A stretch of 64,000 nucleotides of DNA, taken from positions 3,100,001 through 3,164,000 of the forward strand of contig NZ_AP024653.1 of the NCBI RefSeq assembly GCF_019977335.1. Reading direction: 5' to 3'. The DNA comes from Arthrobacter sp. NicSoilB4 (lineage in GTDB: Bacteria > Actinomycetota > Actinomycetes > Actinomycetales > Micrococcaceae). A program made the position numbers and the translations under genes. The notes under the pieces are model-generated. The model was not told the DNA's origin. It saw nothing but the letters and a program-made list of their open reading frames with translations, and did no database searches. Numbering within the stretch: position 1 is the stretch's first letter; every line of letters starts with the position of its first letter. Below are positions 33,903-42,098 of this stretch, piece by piece.

Positions 33903-33965
33903 CAACGCGGGGTCACTCCGCGTCCATGGATCACAGGATCATGGGCGCGGAGTGACCCCGCGTTG
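33903..33965. repeat. Long perfect palindrome, copy 1 of a dispersed pair
   Basis: CAACGCGGGGTCACTCCGCG (33903-33922) is the exact reverse complement of 33946-33965. Six or seven further pairs, two of them wobble, continue into the 23-base centre. It sits between the convergent ABM and thioredoxin genes, 30 and 21 bases from their stops. The outer arm CGCGGGGTCACT is shared with the palindrome at 63481-63537. It could act as a bidirectional terminator, but there is no T tract and a repeat-family origin is more likely. Confidence 0.85.
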
Positions 33966-33986
33966 CTGTCTTTCGGGCGCGGGCGC

Positions 33987-34400
33987 TTAGGCCTCGGGGA
34001 TCTGGCTGCCGTCCTGCTTGCCGGCCGCTGCGGCCGCCTCGGCCTGGGACCGGGCCACGTGCGCGTGAACCTCCTCCATGTCGAGGGCCTTGACGGCGTC
34101 AACCACCTGCTCCAGCTGCTGTGCGTTCAGGGCGCCGGGCTGGGAGAACACGAGCACCTTTTCGCGGAACGCCATCAGCGTCGGGATGGATGTAATGCCG
34201 GCCTCGGCTGCGAGCTGCTGCTCGGCCTCGGTGTCCACCTTGGAGAAGACAACGTCCTGGTGCTTCTCGGAGACTGCGGCATATGTGGGTCCGAACTGCT
34301 TGCACGGGCCGCACCATTCTGCCCAGAAATCGACGAGGACAATGTCATTATCCTCGACGGTAGATGCGAACTGTTCACCTGTAATGTCTACGGTAGCCAT
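33987..34400 (-). CDS. trxA: Thioredoxin with C-terminal extension
   Basis: A 137-residue thioredoxin. The redox centre is VLVDFWAEWCGPCKQF with Cys30 and Cys33, the cis-Pro is in TSIPTLMAF, and both termini of the fold are complete by about residue 108. Some 28 extra residues, Ala/Glu/Gln-rich, follow (VARSQAEAAAAAGKQDG) and are probably flexible. It reduces protein disulfides in the cytoplasm. No thioredoxin reductase is adjacent. ATG at 34400. Confidence 0.92.
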   Translation of the reverse strand: MATVDITGEQFASTVEDNDIVLVDFWAEWCGPCKQFGPTYAAVSEKHQDVVFSKVDTEAEQQLAAEAGITSIPTLMAFREKVLVFSQPGALNAQQLEQVVDAVKALDMEEVHAHVARSQAEAAAAAGKQDGSQIPEA

Positions 34401-34499
34401 GTGTCAACGGTACGCGAGCCGTCCCGCCATGTCCCCTGCATTTCGCTGTTGGCACACCCATGTGACGTCCCCACGCGCCGTCTTGGACGCAGGCGCGGC

Positions 34500-35045
34500 T
34501 TAGGCCCAGACGTGGGGTGCGGGACGCCGCGCGCCGGGCAGGGCATTGGTTTCGCGCCATTCGTGAATCCATTCGGGCAGTTCAAGGTCCGCCGGGGGCG
34601 CCCCGAATTCACGAAGGATTTCTTCCTGGCTGACCGGTTTGCCCTTGCTGACCAGACGGGTCGCGATGAAGGCGCGGGCGTAGATTTCCCCGTCCACCAC
34701 CATGCGCTGCTCGAAGTAGATGGCCTTCTCGTCGAGGCCGATAATCTTCGTTTCGATCGTGTACCGCTGCCACAATTGCAGCGACCGGCGGAAGGCGATG
34801 GTCTCCCCTGCGGCCACCGGGCTCCAGCCCCGGCGGCGCATGGCCTTCCACGTTCCGCTGCGCGCCATCAGGTCGAACCGGCCCAGGTCCATCAGCGAGA
34901 AATACATGCCGTTGTTCACATGCATCGCGATGTCGATGTCGGTCGGCAGGACCTTCAGCGGCAGCGAGGACGTGTCCCAGATGCTCAGCGGAGAGCGGCG
35001 CGAGGACGTGAACAGCAGGAGAAGCGTGCGCAGGAGCAGATGCAT
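34500..35045 (-). CDS. Hot-dog thioesterase (4HBT-like, THEM6-type)
   Basis: A 181-residue hot-dog fold protein. After a hydrophobic N-terminal segment (MHLLLRTLLLLF) it has the acyl-CoA thioesterase signature VLPTDIDIAMHVNNGMYFSL with the catalytic Asp and the HVNN turn, followed by AIYFEQRMVVDGEIYARAFI. The N-terminal hydrophobic stretch suggests membrane association, as in THEM6-like members. ATG 35045 is chosen; the upstream frame overlaps the preceding gene. It follows the S51-like gene by 10 bases, so the two are probably co-transcribed. Confidence 0.83.
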   Translation of the reverse strand: MHLLLRTLLLLFTSSRRSPLSIWDTSSLPLKVLPTDIDIAMHVNNGMYFSLMDLGRFDLMARSGTWKAMRRRGWSPVAAGETIAFRRSLQLWQRYTIETKIIGLDEKAIYFEQRMVVDGEIYARAFIATRLVSKGKPVSQEEILREFGAPPADLELPEWIHEWRETNALPGARRPAPHVWA

Positions 35046-35055
35046 GGTGTCTATG

Positions 35056-35796
35056 TTACCCGCGGGTAACAACGCTGCCAAGGATTGAAACCGTGGTTTT
35101 GGGTCCCGGACCACGGATCAGCCAGCAGTGGCCGGCCCCGATCCCGCGCTGCTCCCCCGGATCCGAGTGGGGCAGCACCAACGCGGTGTTCTCATCGACG
35201 GCCACGGCCTTCCCTGCCAAGCCGTGCACGACGGCGGCAACGGCACGGCCCAGCGTGCCGGCTTGGGCGGCATGGACATCGACGGCAAAGGACATGAGGC
35301 CCAGCCCCTCACGGAGCTCCACCTCCCCCAGCCCCTCGGAGGCGTCCTCGGGGCACACCTCGACGCCGTGGACCAGGTAGCCGCCGGCTATCGCCCGCTC
35401 CGGCGCGATCATGGCACCTGCGGAGAATCCCAGATACGGGGCGCCCGCCTGCACTGCGTGGCGGATTACGGCGGCGGCCGGCCGCAGGCCCTCGGCGTAG
35501 ACAGGGGTGGGCCCTCCCCCGACGACGATCGCGTCGACGCCCTCGAACACGCTGGGGTCCACGTGCTCCCGCCGTCGGAGCAGGACGGTCACCACCTCAC
35601 ATGGTGTCCGGCGGTGCAGCGGATCAAGATAGGCAGGCAGGAAGTACGCGGCGCTGCCTTCGTGGTCAACCAGGACCACAGCGATCCGCGGAGGCCTCGT
35701 GCCCCCGGTGCGGCGCACCACATCCGCCACGAACTGGTCGAAGATCACGGGGGAGGTTGTGGTGTCCGGGCCGCCGCCGACCAGAAAAATGCTCAT
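35056..35796 (-). CDS. Peptidase S51 / type 1 glutamine amidotransferase-like protein
   Basis: A 246-residue protein of the dipeptidase E/cyanophycinase-like family. It shows SIFLVGGGPDTTTS at the start, EGVDAIVVGGGPTPVYAEGL and the nucleophile Ser in YLGFSAGAMIAPERAIAGGY (about residue 133). The C-terminal half carries VAVDENTALVLP, a family landmark that often contributes the catalytic His/Glu region. The substrate is unknown; members cleave Asp-X dipeptides or act on branched peptides. ATG 35796. Downstream is the thioesterase gene. Confidence 0.82.
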   Translation of the reverse strand: MSIFLVGGGPDTTTSPVIFDQFVADVVRRTGGTRPPRIAVVLVDHEGSAAYFLPAYLDPLHRRTPCEVVTVLLRRREHVDPSVFEGVDAIVVGGGPTPVYAEGLRPAAAVIRHAVQAGAPYLGFSAGAMIAPERAIAGGYLVHGVEVCPEDASEGLGEVELREGLGLMSFAVDVHAAQAGTLGRAVAAVVHGLAGKAVAVDENTALVLPHSDPGEQRGIGAGHCWLIRGPGPKTTVSILGSVVTRG

Positions 35797-35853
35797 GGCC
35801 CCAAGGTACCCGGGCCGCGGCCTCCTGCGGCACCGGCATATTAGGCTGTCCGG

Positions 35854-36342
35854 ATGACAACAGACCTGACCGTTCGGACCGCCGTGCTGGACGATGCCCC
35901 CGGCATCGCCCGCGTGCACATCCAGGCGTGGCGCGAGTGCTACGCCCACCTGCTGCCGGCGGCGTCCCTTGCCGGGTTGGAACAGGGCCCGCGGGAAGCA
36001 AGATGGCGCAAGATCATTGCTGCCGCCACGTCGGATATCTGGGTGGCCTGCCACGGGACGGACATCGTCGGCTGGGCGAGCGCCGGGACCGGCCGCGACG
36101 ACGACGGACCCAGGCCACGGGAGCTGCAGGGGATCTACGTGCTGGCCAGCCACTACGGCTCGGGGGCCGGGCAACTGCTGCTGGACGCCGCCGTGGGCGG
36201 CAGCGGCGCCTACCTCTGGATTGCGGAAGACAATCCCCGCGCCTTCGCCTTTTACACCCGGAACCGGTTCATCCCCGACGGCGCCACAGGGTCGCATGAG
36301 CTGGCCGGGACGCCGGTCCGGATCCTTCGGATGGTGCGCTGA
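35854..36342 (+). CDS. GNAT-family N-acetyltransferase
   Basis: A 162-residue acetyl-CoA-dependent acetyltransferase. It opens with LTVRTAVLDDAPGIARVHIQ and WRECYAHLLPA, typical of the PA4866/YkwB-like GNAT group. Motif A is weakened: GIYVLASHYGSGAGQLLLDA stands for the usual R/Q-x-x-G-x-G/A. It ends AEDNPRAFAFYTRNRFIPDG. Substrate unknown. ATG at 35854, divergent from the S51-like gene. Confidence 0.87.
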   Translation: MTTDLTVRTAVLDDAPGIARVHIQAWRECYAHLLPAASLAGLEQGPREARWRKIIAAATSDIWVACHGTDIVGWASAGTGRDDDGPRPRELQGIYVLASHYGSGAGQLLLDAAVGGSGAYLWIAEDNPRAFAFYTRNRFIPDGATGSHELAGTPVRILRMVR

Positions 36343-36386
36343 GCCGTCCGCTGGACCGTGCGCAGGACCGTGGAGCGGGCGCAGTG

Positions 36387-36791
36387 TCAGTCCGTGGCGA
36401 TCAGCTCGGCTTCGAAGCCGTCCGAATTCACCAGGTAGGCGGCGAAATGGTCCGGGCCGCCGGCATGCGGGTACTTTTCCGGGAACAGTTCACGCCAGCC
36501 GTGCCCGACGGCGTCGGCCGCCAGGGCGTCCACCCCGGCACGGGTCCCTGCGCTGAAGGCCAGGTGATTGAGCCCGGGCGCGGTGCGGTCGTGCGTCCGG
36601 CCACTCAGTGCCGGGGATTCTTCAACGACGATGTACGTCGGACCCCGCCGCCAGCTGCACCCGTCCGGCCAGTCCTGGTACTCCTGGTAGCCCAGCCGGG
36701 CCAGGAGCCAGCCCCATTCGTCCTTGGCACGGCCCAGGTTTGGCACCCACAGTTCAACGTGGTGCAAGGCCCCGAGGGATTCATCAGTCAT
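36387..36791 (-). CDS. VOC-family protein
   Basis: A 134-residue glyoxalase-fold protein. ALHHVELWVPNLGRAKDEWG is the first metal-ligand strand and APGLNHLAFSAGTRAGVDAL the second, ending in DHFAAYLVNSDGFEAELIA with the last Glu ligand. The metal ligands His, His and Glu are in place, so an active metalloenzyme is possible. ATG 36791. It is the last gene of a probable three-gene run with the GNAT and hypothetical genes upstream. Confidence 0.87.
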   Translation of the reverse strand: MTDESLGALHHVELWVPNLGRAKDEWGWLLARLGYQEYQDWPDGCSWRRGPTYIVVEESPALSGRTHDRTAPGLNHLAFSAGTRAGVDALAADAVGHGWRELFPEKYPHAGGPDHFAAYLVNSDGFEAELIATD

Positions 36792-36843
36792 CCAGAGAGT
36801 CTCGCACGGCGCGGGGCGCTGGCTTAGCCCGGGATTTGGCGCC

Positions 36844-37386
36844 TCAATACAGGATGCGTTGGAAGAGGACGTGGTCCCGCCAGCCGCCGGCAATGTTGAG
36901 GTAGGCCGGTGCCACGCCGATCTCCGTGAACCCCGAGCGTCTCAGGATCTTCTGGGAGGCTGCATTGTGCGGCAGGGTCGCCGCCTGCAGCCGGTGCAGG
37001 CCCAGTTCCTCCCGGGCCGTGTCGATTGCGAAAGCGACTGCCGCGGAGCCGATCCCGCGCCCGTTGTAGTCTTTGTCCACCCAGTAGCCGAGGTGGGCGC
37101 TGAGGAACGGCCCGCGGACGATGCCGCTGAGGGTCATCAGCCCCACAATGGCCTCACCGTCCGTCAGGACCCAGGGCACATCTGATCCGGCGATGAACAG
37201 CGCCAGCTTGGACTGGACGCTCACCATTTGGCCGTCCACGGTAAAGAACTCCTCGGCCCGCAGCGGCTCCCAAGGCGCCAGGTGTTCGCGGTTCCGCACG
37301 TAGGCGGCGCACATCAGCTCCGCATCGGAGGCCCGCAATATCCGAATCCGGACGGTTCCGGCCAGCGGCTCGCTCTTACCGGTCAT
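36844..37386 (-). CDS. GNAT-family N-acetyltransferase, RimJ/RimL-like
   Basis: A 180-residue acetyltransferase. It has RIRILRASDAELMCAAYVRN at the start, AHLGYWVDKDYNGRGIGSAA (acetyl-CoA loop N-G-R-G-I-G) and LHRLQAATLPHNAASQKILR, the pattern of RimJ/RimL enzymes that acetylate N-termini of ribosomal or other proteins. Start ATG 37386, 19 bases downstream of the preceding gene's stop on the same strand. Confidence 0.9.
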   Translation of the reverse strand: MTGKSEPLAGTVRIRILRASDAELMCAAYVRNREHLAPWEPLRAEEFFTVDGQMVSVQSKLALFIAGSDVPWVLTDGEAIVGLMTLSGIVRGPFLSAHLGYWVDKDYNGRGIGSAAVAFAIDTAREELGLHRLQAATLPHNAASQKILRRSGFTEIGVAPAYLNIAGGWRDHVLFQRILY

Positions 37387-37405
37387 CTGAAAGCTCCGAT
37401 CCGGC

Positions 37406-38032
37406 TCAACCCGGCGTGCGCCAGTATGGCTGGACGCGCTCCGCGGCCGAGGCGAACACGTCCCCGCTGACCACGACGGACTCCTGATCCATGCCGACGT
37501 CGGCCCACTGCGCCACGATCCGGAGTTCACCGGCTGTTGGCAAGGGCCACAACCAGAACTTCACGGACGACGTGACCTCATCGTCGCTGCCCGATCCGCC
37601 GCCACCGCCAGCCGTCGTCAGCACCGGTCCCTCCCCCGGGTCGGCACCTTCGATCCCCCGGTAGGACCACTCGTCTGCCGCAGCTTTTCGCCCGTCGGGG
37701 TACGCCACCCCGAGCCGGAATCCACCACTGCCACCGCCCGGCGTGCCATACCGGAAGGACGGCCCGTTGAAGCACCGTTCGGTCAGCGAGCCCCATTCGG
37801 CGTCGGACTCGGTCCCACGCCGGATCGTCCAGAGAAGGTCCAGCACGCAGCCTGTGGAGTAGACCTCCGCGCCCTTCACAGCCATCACCATCCGCTGACT
37901 GCGCTGCAGGAACAGGCCGAGGGGCACCACTGCGGGAAGTTCGTCCGACGGCGGTGCAGCCCAGGGGGGAACCACGAATTTGGGCTGCCGCGGCCGCTCC
38001 GGCGGCGCTGGAAGGTCGTCAAAGAAAGACAT
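37406..38032 (-). CDS. Conserved-looking hypothetical protein
   Basis: 208 residues, not recognised. The N-terminus is Pro-rich and acidic (FFDDLPAPPERPRQPKFVVP). The middle contains a Gly-rich loop (GTPGGGSGGFRLGV) and a second Gly/Ser run (TTAGGGGGSGSDD), between beta-rich stretches such as SVKFWLWPLPTAGELRIVAQ. No signal peptide or membrane segment is seen. ATG 38032. It leads a run with the GNAT and VOC genes. Confidence 0.7.
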   Translation of the reverse strand: MSFFDDLPAPPERPRQPKFVVPPWAAPPSDELPAVVPLGLFLQRSQRMVMAVKGAEVYSTGCVLDLLWTIRRGTESDAEWGSLTERCFNGPSFRYGTPGGGSGGFRLGVAYPDGRKAAADEWSYRGIEGADPGEGPVLTTAGGGGGSGSDDEVTSSVKFWLWPLPTAGELRIVAQWADVGMDQESVVVSGDVFASAAERVQPYWRTPG

Positions 38033-38085
38033 GCCCTCATCCTTGCACCGTCGTCAACGCCGCCCCGGCGGCTCCTGTCCCCGCC

Positions 38086-38817
38086 TCAGGACTCATCATC
38101 GTCGTCATCGTCGTCGTCCTCGCTCGAATCGGTACCGCGGACAGTGACGCTTGCGACGCCATTCAGGTCCATCAGGGGGAGGACCAGGTTGCGCAGCGGA
38201 TGGCGTCCGAAAAACCTCACCTCCATCGAGACCATCGGCTTCTGCTCATCCCCGGTCCGGCGGGTATTCAGGATCGAGGAACTGAACCCCATGGTGGTGG
38301 CAATTTCAAGGATCTGCCGCAACACCCCTTGGCCGTCGGCGTAGTCGATGTGCATCACGCGGTTCCTGTCCACGGAGGGGATTCTGCGGACCGCCGGGGC
38401 AATCACGAACAGCGTGATGAGGTGGAAAATCGTCAGCACAACACCCAAGGAGACCATTCCTGCCCCGCAGGCCATACCAACAGCCGCGGAGACCCAGATG
38501 GTGGCGGCAGTGGTGAGCCCGCGGACCACGTCCCGGCCCTTGAAGATGACGCCGGCGCCCAGGAACCCGATTCCGCTGACGATCTGGGCCGCGATGCGGG
38601 AAGGGTCCAGGACGGCGCCGGGCTCCATCACGAAGGCGAAGCCGTAGGCGGACACGAGCGTGAAGGCGCAAGAGCCGAGTCCCACCAGCACATGGGTCCG
38701 GTAGCCCGCGCTCTTTTGCCGCACCTGCCGCTCAATGCCGATGAGCGAACAAAGGACGAACGTCGCGAGCAGCAGGCCGGCTTCCACCAGACTCGTGTCG
38801 GTGAAGAACGTGAACAT
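38086..38817 (-). CDS. MgtC/SapB-family membrane protein
   Basis: A 243-residue protein. The N-terminal ~145 residues hold four to five helices with the MgtC signature LIGIERQVRQKSAGYRTHVL, then RIAAQIVSGIGFLGAGVIFK with the conserved Asp/Gly region nearby. A C-terminal ACT-like soluble domain follows. MgtC proteins inhibit F-ATPase or modulate Mg2+ and phosphate stress in pathogens, and the role in soil bacteria is less clear. The last residues include eight consecutive Asp, encoded by a GAC/GAT run. ATG at 38817. Confidence 0.88.
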   Translation of the reverse strand: MFTFFTDTSLVEAGLLLATFVLCSLIGIERQVRQKSAGYRTHVLVGLGSCAFTLVSAYGFAFVMEPGAVLDPSRIAAQIVSGIGFLGAGVIFKGRDVVRGLTTAATIWVSAAVGMACGAGMVSLGVVLTIFHLITLFVIAPAVRRIPSVDRNRVMHIDYADGQGVLRQILEIATTMGFSSSILNTRRTGDEQKPMVSMEVRFFGRHPLRNLVLPLMDLNGVASVTVRGTDSSEDDDDDDDDES

Positions 38818-38898
38818 GCCGCCCGCCTTCCTTGGCCCGTCAAGTGCCGGACCGGCCCGGGATAACCCGCCCTATAGCTGACTCTAGCAAGGCAGGGG

Positions 38899-39219
38899 TC
38901 AGTCGTCGTCGGACTTTTCTCCCGGTCCGGTGTCCGGGCTGTCGTCGTCCGGGCCGTCGGCGTCAGGCATGCTGTAGGGCGCCCGCGGAGCCTGCGAATA
39001 CAGCTCATCCAGCCGTTCGTTCAGCGCATGGGCGAGAACGTCGCGCTGAAGGGACGGCAGTGCCATGGCGCCGTGGATGTAGGCCTCGATCTCGAACTGC
39101 CCCGCCTGCCCGCCGAGCGTGAAGTACCTCAGCCAGAGCTCTTCAATGCCGACGTCGGCATGGCGAAGCGATTCGGCGAACCGCCGACGTTGCTCGCTCT
39201 CCTCGTCACCCAAGGCCAT
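38899..39219 (-). CDS. Hypothetical acidic protein
   Basis: 106 residues. An apparently alpha-helical body (about 1-75; RRRFAESLRHADVGIEELWL) is followed by an acidic low-complexity tail (PDADGPDDDSPDTGPGEKSD). No family is recognised. It starts 15 bases after the stop of the GAF-ANTAR gene on the same strand and is probably co-transcribed with it. It may be an accessory of that signalling gene, an inference from position only. Confidence 0.65.
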   Translation of the reverse strand: MALGDEESEQRRRFAESLRHADVGIEELWLRYFTLGGQAGQFEIEAYIHGAMALPSLQRDVLAHALNERLDELYSQAPRAPYSMPDADGPDDDSPDTGPGEKSDDD

Positions 39220-39234
39220 GCCGTCGTCCTGCGC

Positions 39235-39957
39235 TCAGTTTTCGAAGGACCTGGCCGCAGCCAGCAGTTCTGCCGCGACGAGGGCCAGGGGCTTCCCGGC
39301 CTGCCGCGACAGCACCATCAAATCCCGGAGCGCCGCGTCATCGTCGGTGCCGTTCCGGGCCATGAGCAGGCCTTTGGCCATACTGATGGTGTCTCTCTGC
39401 GCGAGGGATTCCTGCAGGCGGTCACTCAGTGTCCTGGCAGCCTCGCGGGCCTGCGAGTGGATGATAAAAAGCGTCGCCTGCTCGGCGAAAAGCTCGACCA
39501 GGCGGACCGTGCCCTTACCGGCGAACGCTCCGCCGTCCGAGTAGACCTTGACTGCCCCCAGGGCCAGACCGCCGGACAGCAGCGGACTGCTCACGGAGGA
39601 CGAAATTCCCAGAGTCGCCGCGGCAGGAGACCAGCGCTGCCAGCGCCGGTCCAGTGCCAAATCCTCGACCACAACTGATTCCCCGCTCGCCCAGGCGGTG
39701 ATGCACGGGCCTTCCCCCAGATCGTACTGGAGTGCGTCTGCCGCAGCCACGACGGCGTCGGACGCCGCAGTCGTCTGCCGCAGGCCCGAGCTGTTGATCA
39801 GCGACACTCCGGCGCCAATCGCACCGGGAATAGCCTCTGTCGCGGCGTCGGTGATCAGCCGGAGGGCGCGGGCCACGGTCTCCTCCGTCAGCAGCAGCCT
39901 GGTGGCCCGGGCGAAAACAGCGGTGATCTCCTCAGCCAGCGGCAGTTCCACGCTCAT
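39235..39957 (-). CDS. GAF and ANTAR domain protein (1)
   Basis: 240 residues. The N-terminal GAF-like sensor covers about residues 10-165 (QYDLGEGPCITAWASGESVV, DRRWQRWSPAAATLGISSSV). The C-terminal ANTAR RNA-binding domain covers about 178-235 (LQESLAQRDTISMAKGLLMA, then LVAAELLAA). ANTAR proteins bind paired hexaloop hairpins in nascent RNA to prevent termination. The signal sensed by GAF is unknown. ATG 39957 is chosen. Divergent from the next GAF-ANTAR gene. Confidence 0.88.
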   Translation of the reverse strand: MSVELPLAEEITAVFARATRLLLTEETVARALRLITDAATEAIPGAIGAGVSLINSSGLRQTTAASDAVVAAADALQYDLGEGPCITAWASGESVVVEDLALDRRWQRWSPAAATLGISSSVSSPLLSGGLALGAVKVYSDGGAFAGKGTVRLVELFAEQATLFIIHSQAREAARTLSDRLQESLAQRDTISMAKGLLMARNGTDDDAALRDLMVLSRQAGKPLALVAAELLAAARSFEN

Positions 39958-40217
39958 CGTCACCTCAGAAGTCCATACCGGCGGGCGCCAGCCGGCGCGT
40001 TTCGCCGCAGGATCAAGCATACGGCGGGCGGCCCGGACGCGCCTATATTCACCGTCGTCCGCACGGCGTAGTGTCGTAAGTAGTCACATCTTCGGTAGTT
40101 GCAATCAGGCTTGGGCGGATCCAGGCTTCCGCTATTTTGGTCGTGGGCGATCAAGAGTCCACAACCGCTGAGCCGGCGCGTCACATACGTACAGGCGTTC
40201 GTAGGATTGAGGCCGGC
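39958..40217. promoter_or_regulatory. 260-base divergent intergenic region between two GAF-ANTAR genes
   Basis: This gap must hold the promoters of both divergent GAF-ANTAR genes. It contains an AT-richer middle part (about 40080-40145). I looked for the twin hexaloop hairpins that ANTAR domains bind and could not identify a convincing pair by eye. Confidence 0.4.
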
Positions 40218-40943
40218 ATGGATTCCGGTAGTGGCGCATCTCCAACACCCGAGCAATTGCAGGACCTATTGCTGGAAAGTCCGGGATTCACTGAGTTTCT
40301 CCTGGGCCTGACCACCATCTCGGCGACCCGCCTCGGCGGTTCCGAGCCCATGCTGTGTGCCATCACGGTGGAACGCGACGGCTCCCCGGCCACTGTCGCC
40401 AGTAGCAGCGAGGACGCGAAACGGCTGGACGAGAAGCAATACGCGTTCGACGACGGCCCGTGCCTGACTGCTTTGCGGCACGGCACGACGGTCCTCGTTG
40501 AGGATGTCACGGCTGATGACCGCTGGGAGCATTATGCCTCCGCGGTCTCCGGCGAGGGCGTCCGGTCGGTCTTGGCCGTGCCGATCGCCACGGATCCGGG
40601 TTCAGCCGCGGCCTTGAACTGCTACGCCCGCACTGGCGGCGTATTTGACAGCCCCACGGTTGCGGAGGTGGAGCGGCATGCCGCCTCCATCTCGCGGATC
40701 CTGCGGTTGGCTCTCAGGGTGCACCCTCCGGAAACCTACCCTGAGCATCTTCGGTCCGCCTTGAAATCCCGCGCCGTCATTGACGCCGCGGTAGCCCTCA
40801 TCATGGTTCAGAACCGGTGCAGCAGGGAACAATCCATGGAACTACTCCATCTCGCGTCCAGGGCATCCGACACGAAACTCCACGCCATCGCCGCGGATAT
40901 CCTGCAGGGCGCCGCCCTACCTAAGGCGAATCCCGCGCAATAG
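40218..40943 (+). CDS. GAF and ANTAR domain protein (2)
   Basis: 241 residues, paralogous to its neighbours. The GAF sensor covers about 15-170 (AFDDGPCLTALRHGTTVLVE, then DRWEHYASAVSGEGVRSVLA). The ANTAR domain covers about 180-235 (LRSALKSRAVIDAAVALIMV, CSREQSMELLHLASRASDTK). The GAF core keeps the DDGPC.TA pattern common in actinobacterial GAF-ANTAR proteins. ATG 40218 has GAGG six bases upstream and is preferred to an earlier in-frame GTG. Start of a same-strand run with the third GAF-ANTAR gene and the DUF1810 gene. Confidence 0.88.
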   Translation: MDSGSGASPTPEQLQDLLLESPGFTEFLLGLTTISATRLGGSEPMLCAITVERDGSPATVASSSEDAKRLDEKQYAFDDGPCLTALRHGTTVLVEDVTADDRWEHYASAVSGEGVRSVLAVPIATDPGSAAALNCYARTGGVFDSPTVAEVERHAASISRILRLALRVHPPETYPEHLRSALKSRAVIDAAVALIMVQNRCSREQSMELLHLASRASDTKLHAIAADILQGAALPKANPAQ

Positions 40944-40996
40944 GATGGGAGAAGGCCGCCGCCTAGTCAACGTGCGGCTGGGAATTGGGGGCAGTC

Positions 40997-41629
40997 ATGC
41001 GACACAACAATGCTTTATCGTCCACGGCGCACAATCTGCAAAGAAGCAGTACGGGCACGCTGCTGGATGTATTGCTGGAGAGCACCCGGGAAGGATCCGA
41101 CGTCGAGGACTTCCTGTCCGAACTGGCCGGTCTCGCCGCGGCGCAACTGTCGCGCCCGGGGCGGGAGGTGTCCTGCGGGATTACCTTCGAGCGGCGGAGG
41201 CAGGCTCCGATTCAAACGGGCAGCACCGGCGAGGGCGCCGGCGGCATGCTTCGGATCCCGCTCGCTCTCGGCGGCGACGGCTCCGCCGTCGTCAACTTCT
41301 ATGCGCCGCGGACGCAGCCTTTCTCCTCCGACGATTCGGAGAGGGCGCATCAATTTGCCGCCGACGCCTCTGCCGCCCTCCTCCTCGCCCTGGAGATTTC
41401 GCAGCTGAGCCAGTCCCGGGCCGACCTCGCCGCCGCCATGCAATCGAGGACCATCATTGACATCGCAATCGGGGCGATCATGGCCCAGAACCGTTGCGGG
41501 CGGGAAGCCGCCTTCAAGATCCTTCGGAATACTTCGAACAACAGGAACCTGAAGATCCGCGACGTCGCGGCGGCCGTCGTGGCCTCCATCGCCGGCGATA
41601 CCGACATGACGGCCCGGTTCGAAGAATGA
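40997..41629 (+). CDS. GAF and ANTAR domain protein (3)
   Basis: 210 residues. A shortened GAF-like region (about 15-140: FLSELAGLAAAQLSRPGREV, GSAVVNFYAPRTQPFSSDDS) lacks the DDGPC motif of its two neighbours. It is followed by the best-matching ANTAR of the three (LAAAMQSRTIIDIAIGAIMA, then AFKILRNTSNNRNLKIRDVA). ATG 40997 with GGGGG upstream; a TTG at 40985 is in frame. The stop overlaps the start of the DUF1810 gene (ATGATG), suggesting coupling. Confidence 0.87.
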   Translation: MRHNNALSSTAHNLQRSSTGTLLDVLLESTREGSDVEDFLSELAGLAAAQLSRPGREVSCGITFERRRQAPIQTGSTGEGAGGMLRIPLALGGDGSAVVNFYAPRTQPFSSDDSERAHQFAADASAALLLALEISQLSQSRADLAAAMQSRTIIDIAIGAIMAQNRCGREAAFKILRNTSNNRNLKIRDVAAAVVASIAGDTDMTARFEE

Positions 41630-42093
41630 TGTCACCCGGTGCCGGGATGGACCCGGTGGAGGATCCCTTCGATCTGGAACGGTTCGTCCTGGCCCAGGAC
41701 GCGGGCGGAACCTACCGCCGCGCCCTGGACGAACTCCGGGGCGGTACCAAGCGCAGCCACTGGATGTGGTTTGTTTTCCCGCAGATCGCCGGTCTCGGGC
41801 AAAGCCCCACCGCCCGGAAGTATGCCGTCACCGGAATGGATGAAGCGCGCGCCTACCTGCGGCACCCGGTGCTGGGTCCCAGGCTGGTCGAATCCGCCGG
41901 GGTTGTGGCAGGGCTCGAGGACCGGACCGCGGCCGAGATCTTTGGTGGCATCGACGAACGGAAGTTGCACTCCTCGATGACCCTCTTCCTCCGGGCGGAC
42001 CCCCGGCAGAGCGTGTTCCAGGCGGTCCTCGAGAAGTATTTCGCGGGATTGCCCGATGCTGCCACGGACCGGATTCTTGCCGGGCGGGGCTGA
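41626..42093 (+). CDS. DUF1810 domain protein
   Basis: 155 residues. It carries the DUF1810 pattern DPFDLERFVLAQDAGGTYRR, then KRSHWMWFVFPQIAGLGQSP and SMTLFLRADP. The fold resembles a small NAD/ADP-ribose-related family (YbiA-like neighbours in other genomes), but the function is not established. ATG 41626 overlaps the GAF-ANTAR stop; ATG 41629 and 41647 are alternatives. It ends six bases before the stop of the convergent EAL gene. Confidence 0.85.
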   Translation: MMSPGAGMDPVEDPFDLERFVLAQDAGGTYRRALDELRGGTKRSHWMWFVFPQIAGLGQSPTARKYAVTGMDEARAYLRHPVLGPRLVESAGVVAGLEDRTAAEIFGGIDERKLHSSMTLFLRADPRQSVFQAVLEKYFAGLPDAATDRILAGRG

Positions 42094-42098
42094 CCGGG

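Noticed and set aside
33903..33965. Palindrome considered as a classical Rho-independent terminator
   Set aside because: Neither strand has a T tract after the stem, and a related copy with the same outer arms exists elsewhere, so a repeat element is a better first description.
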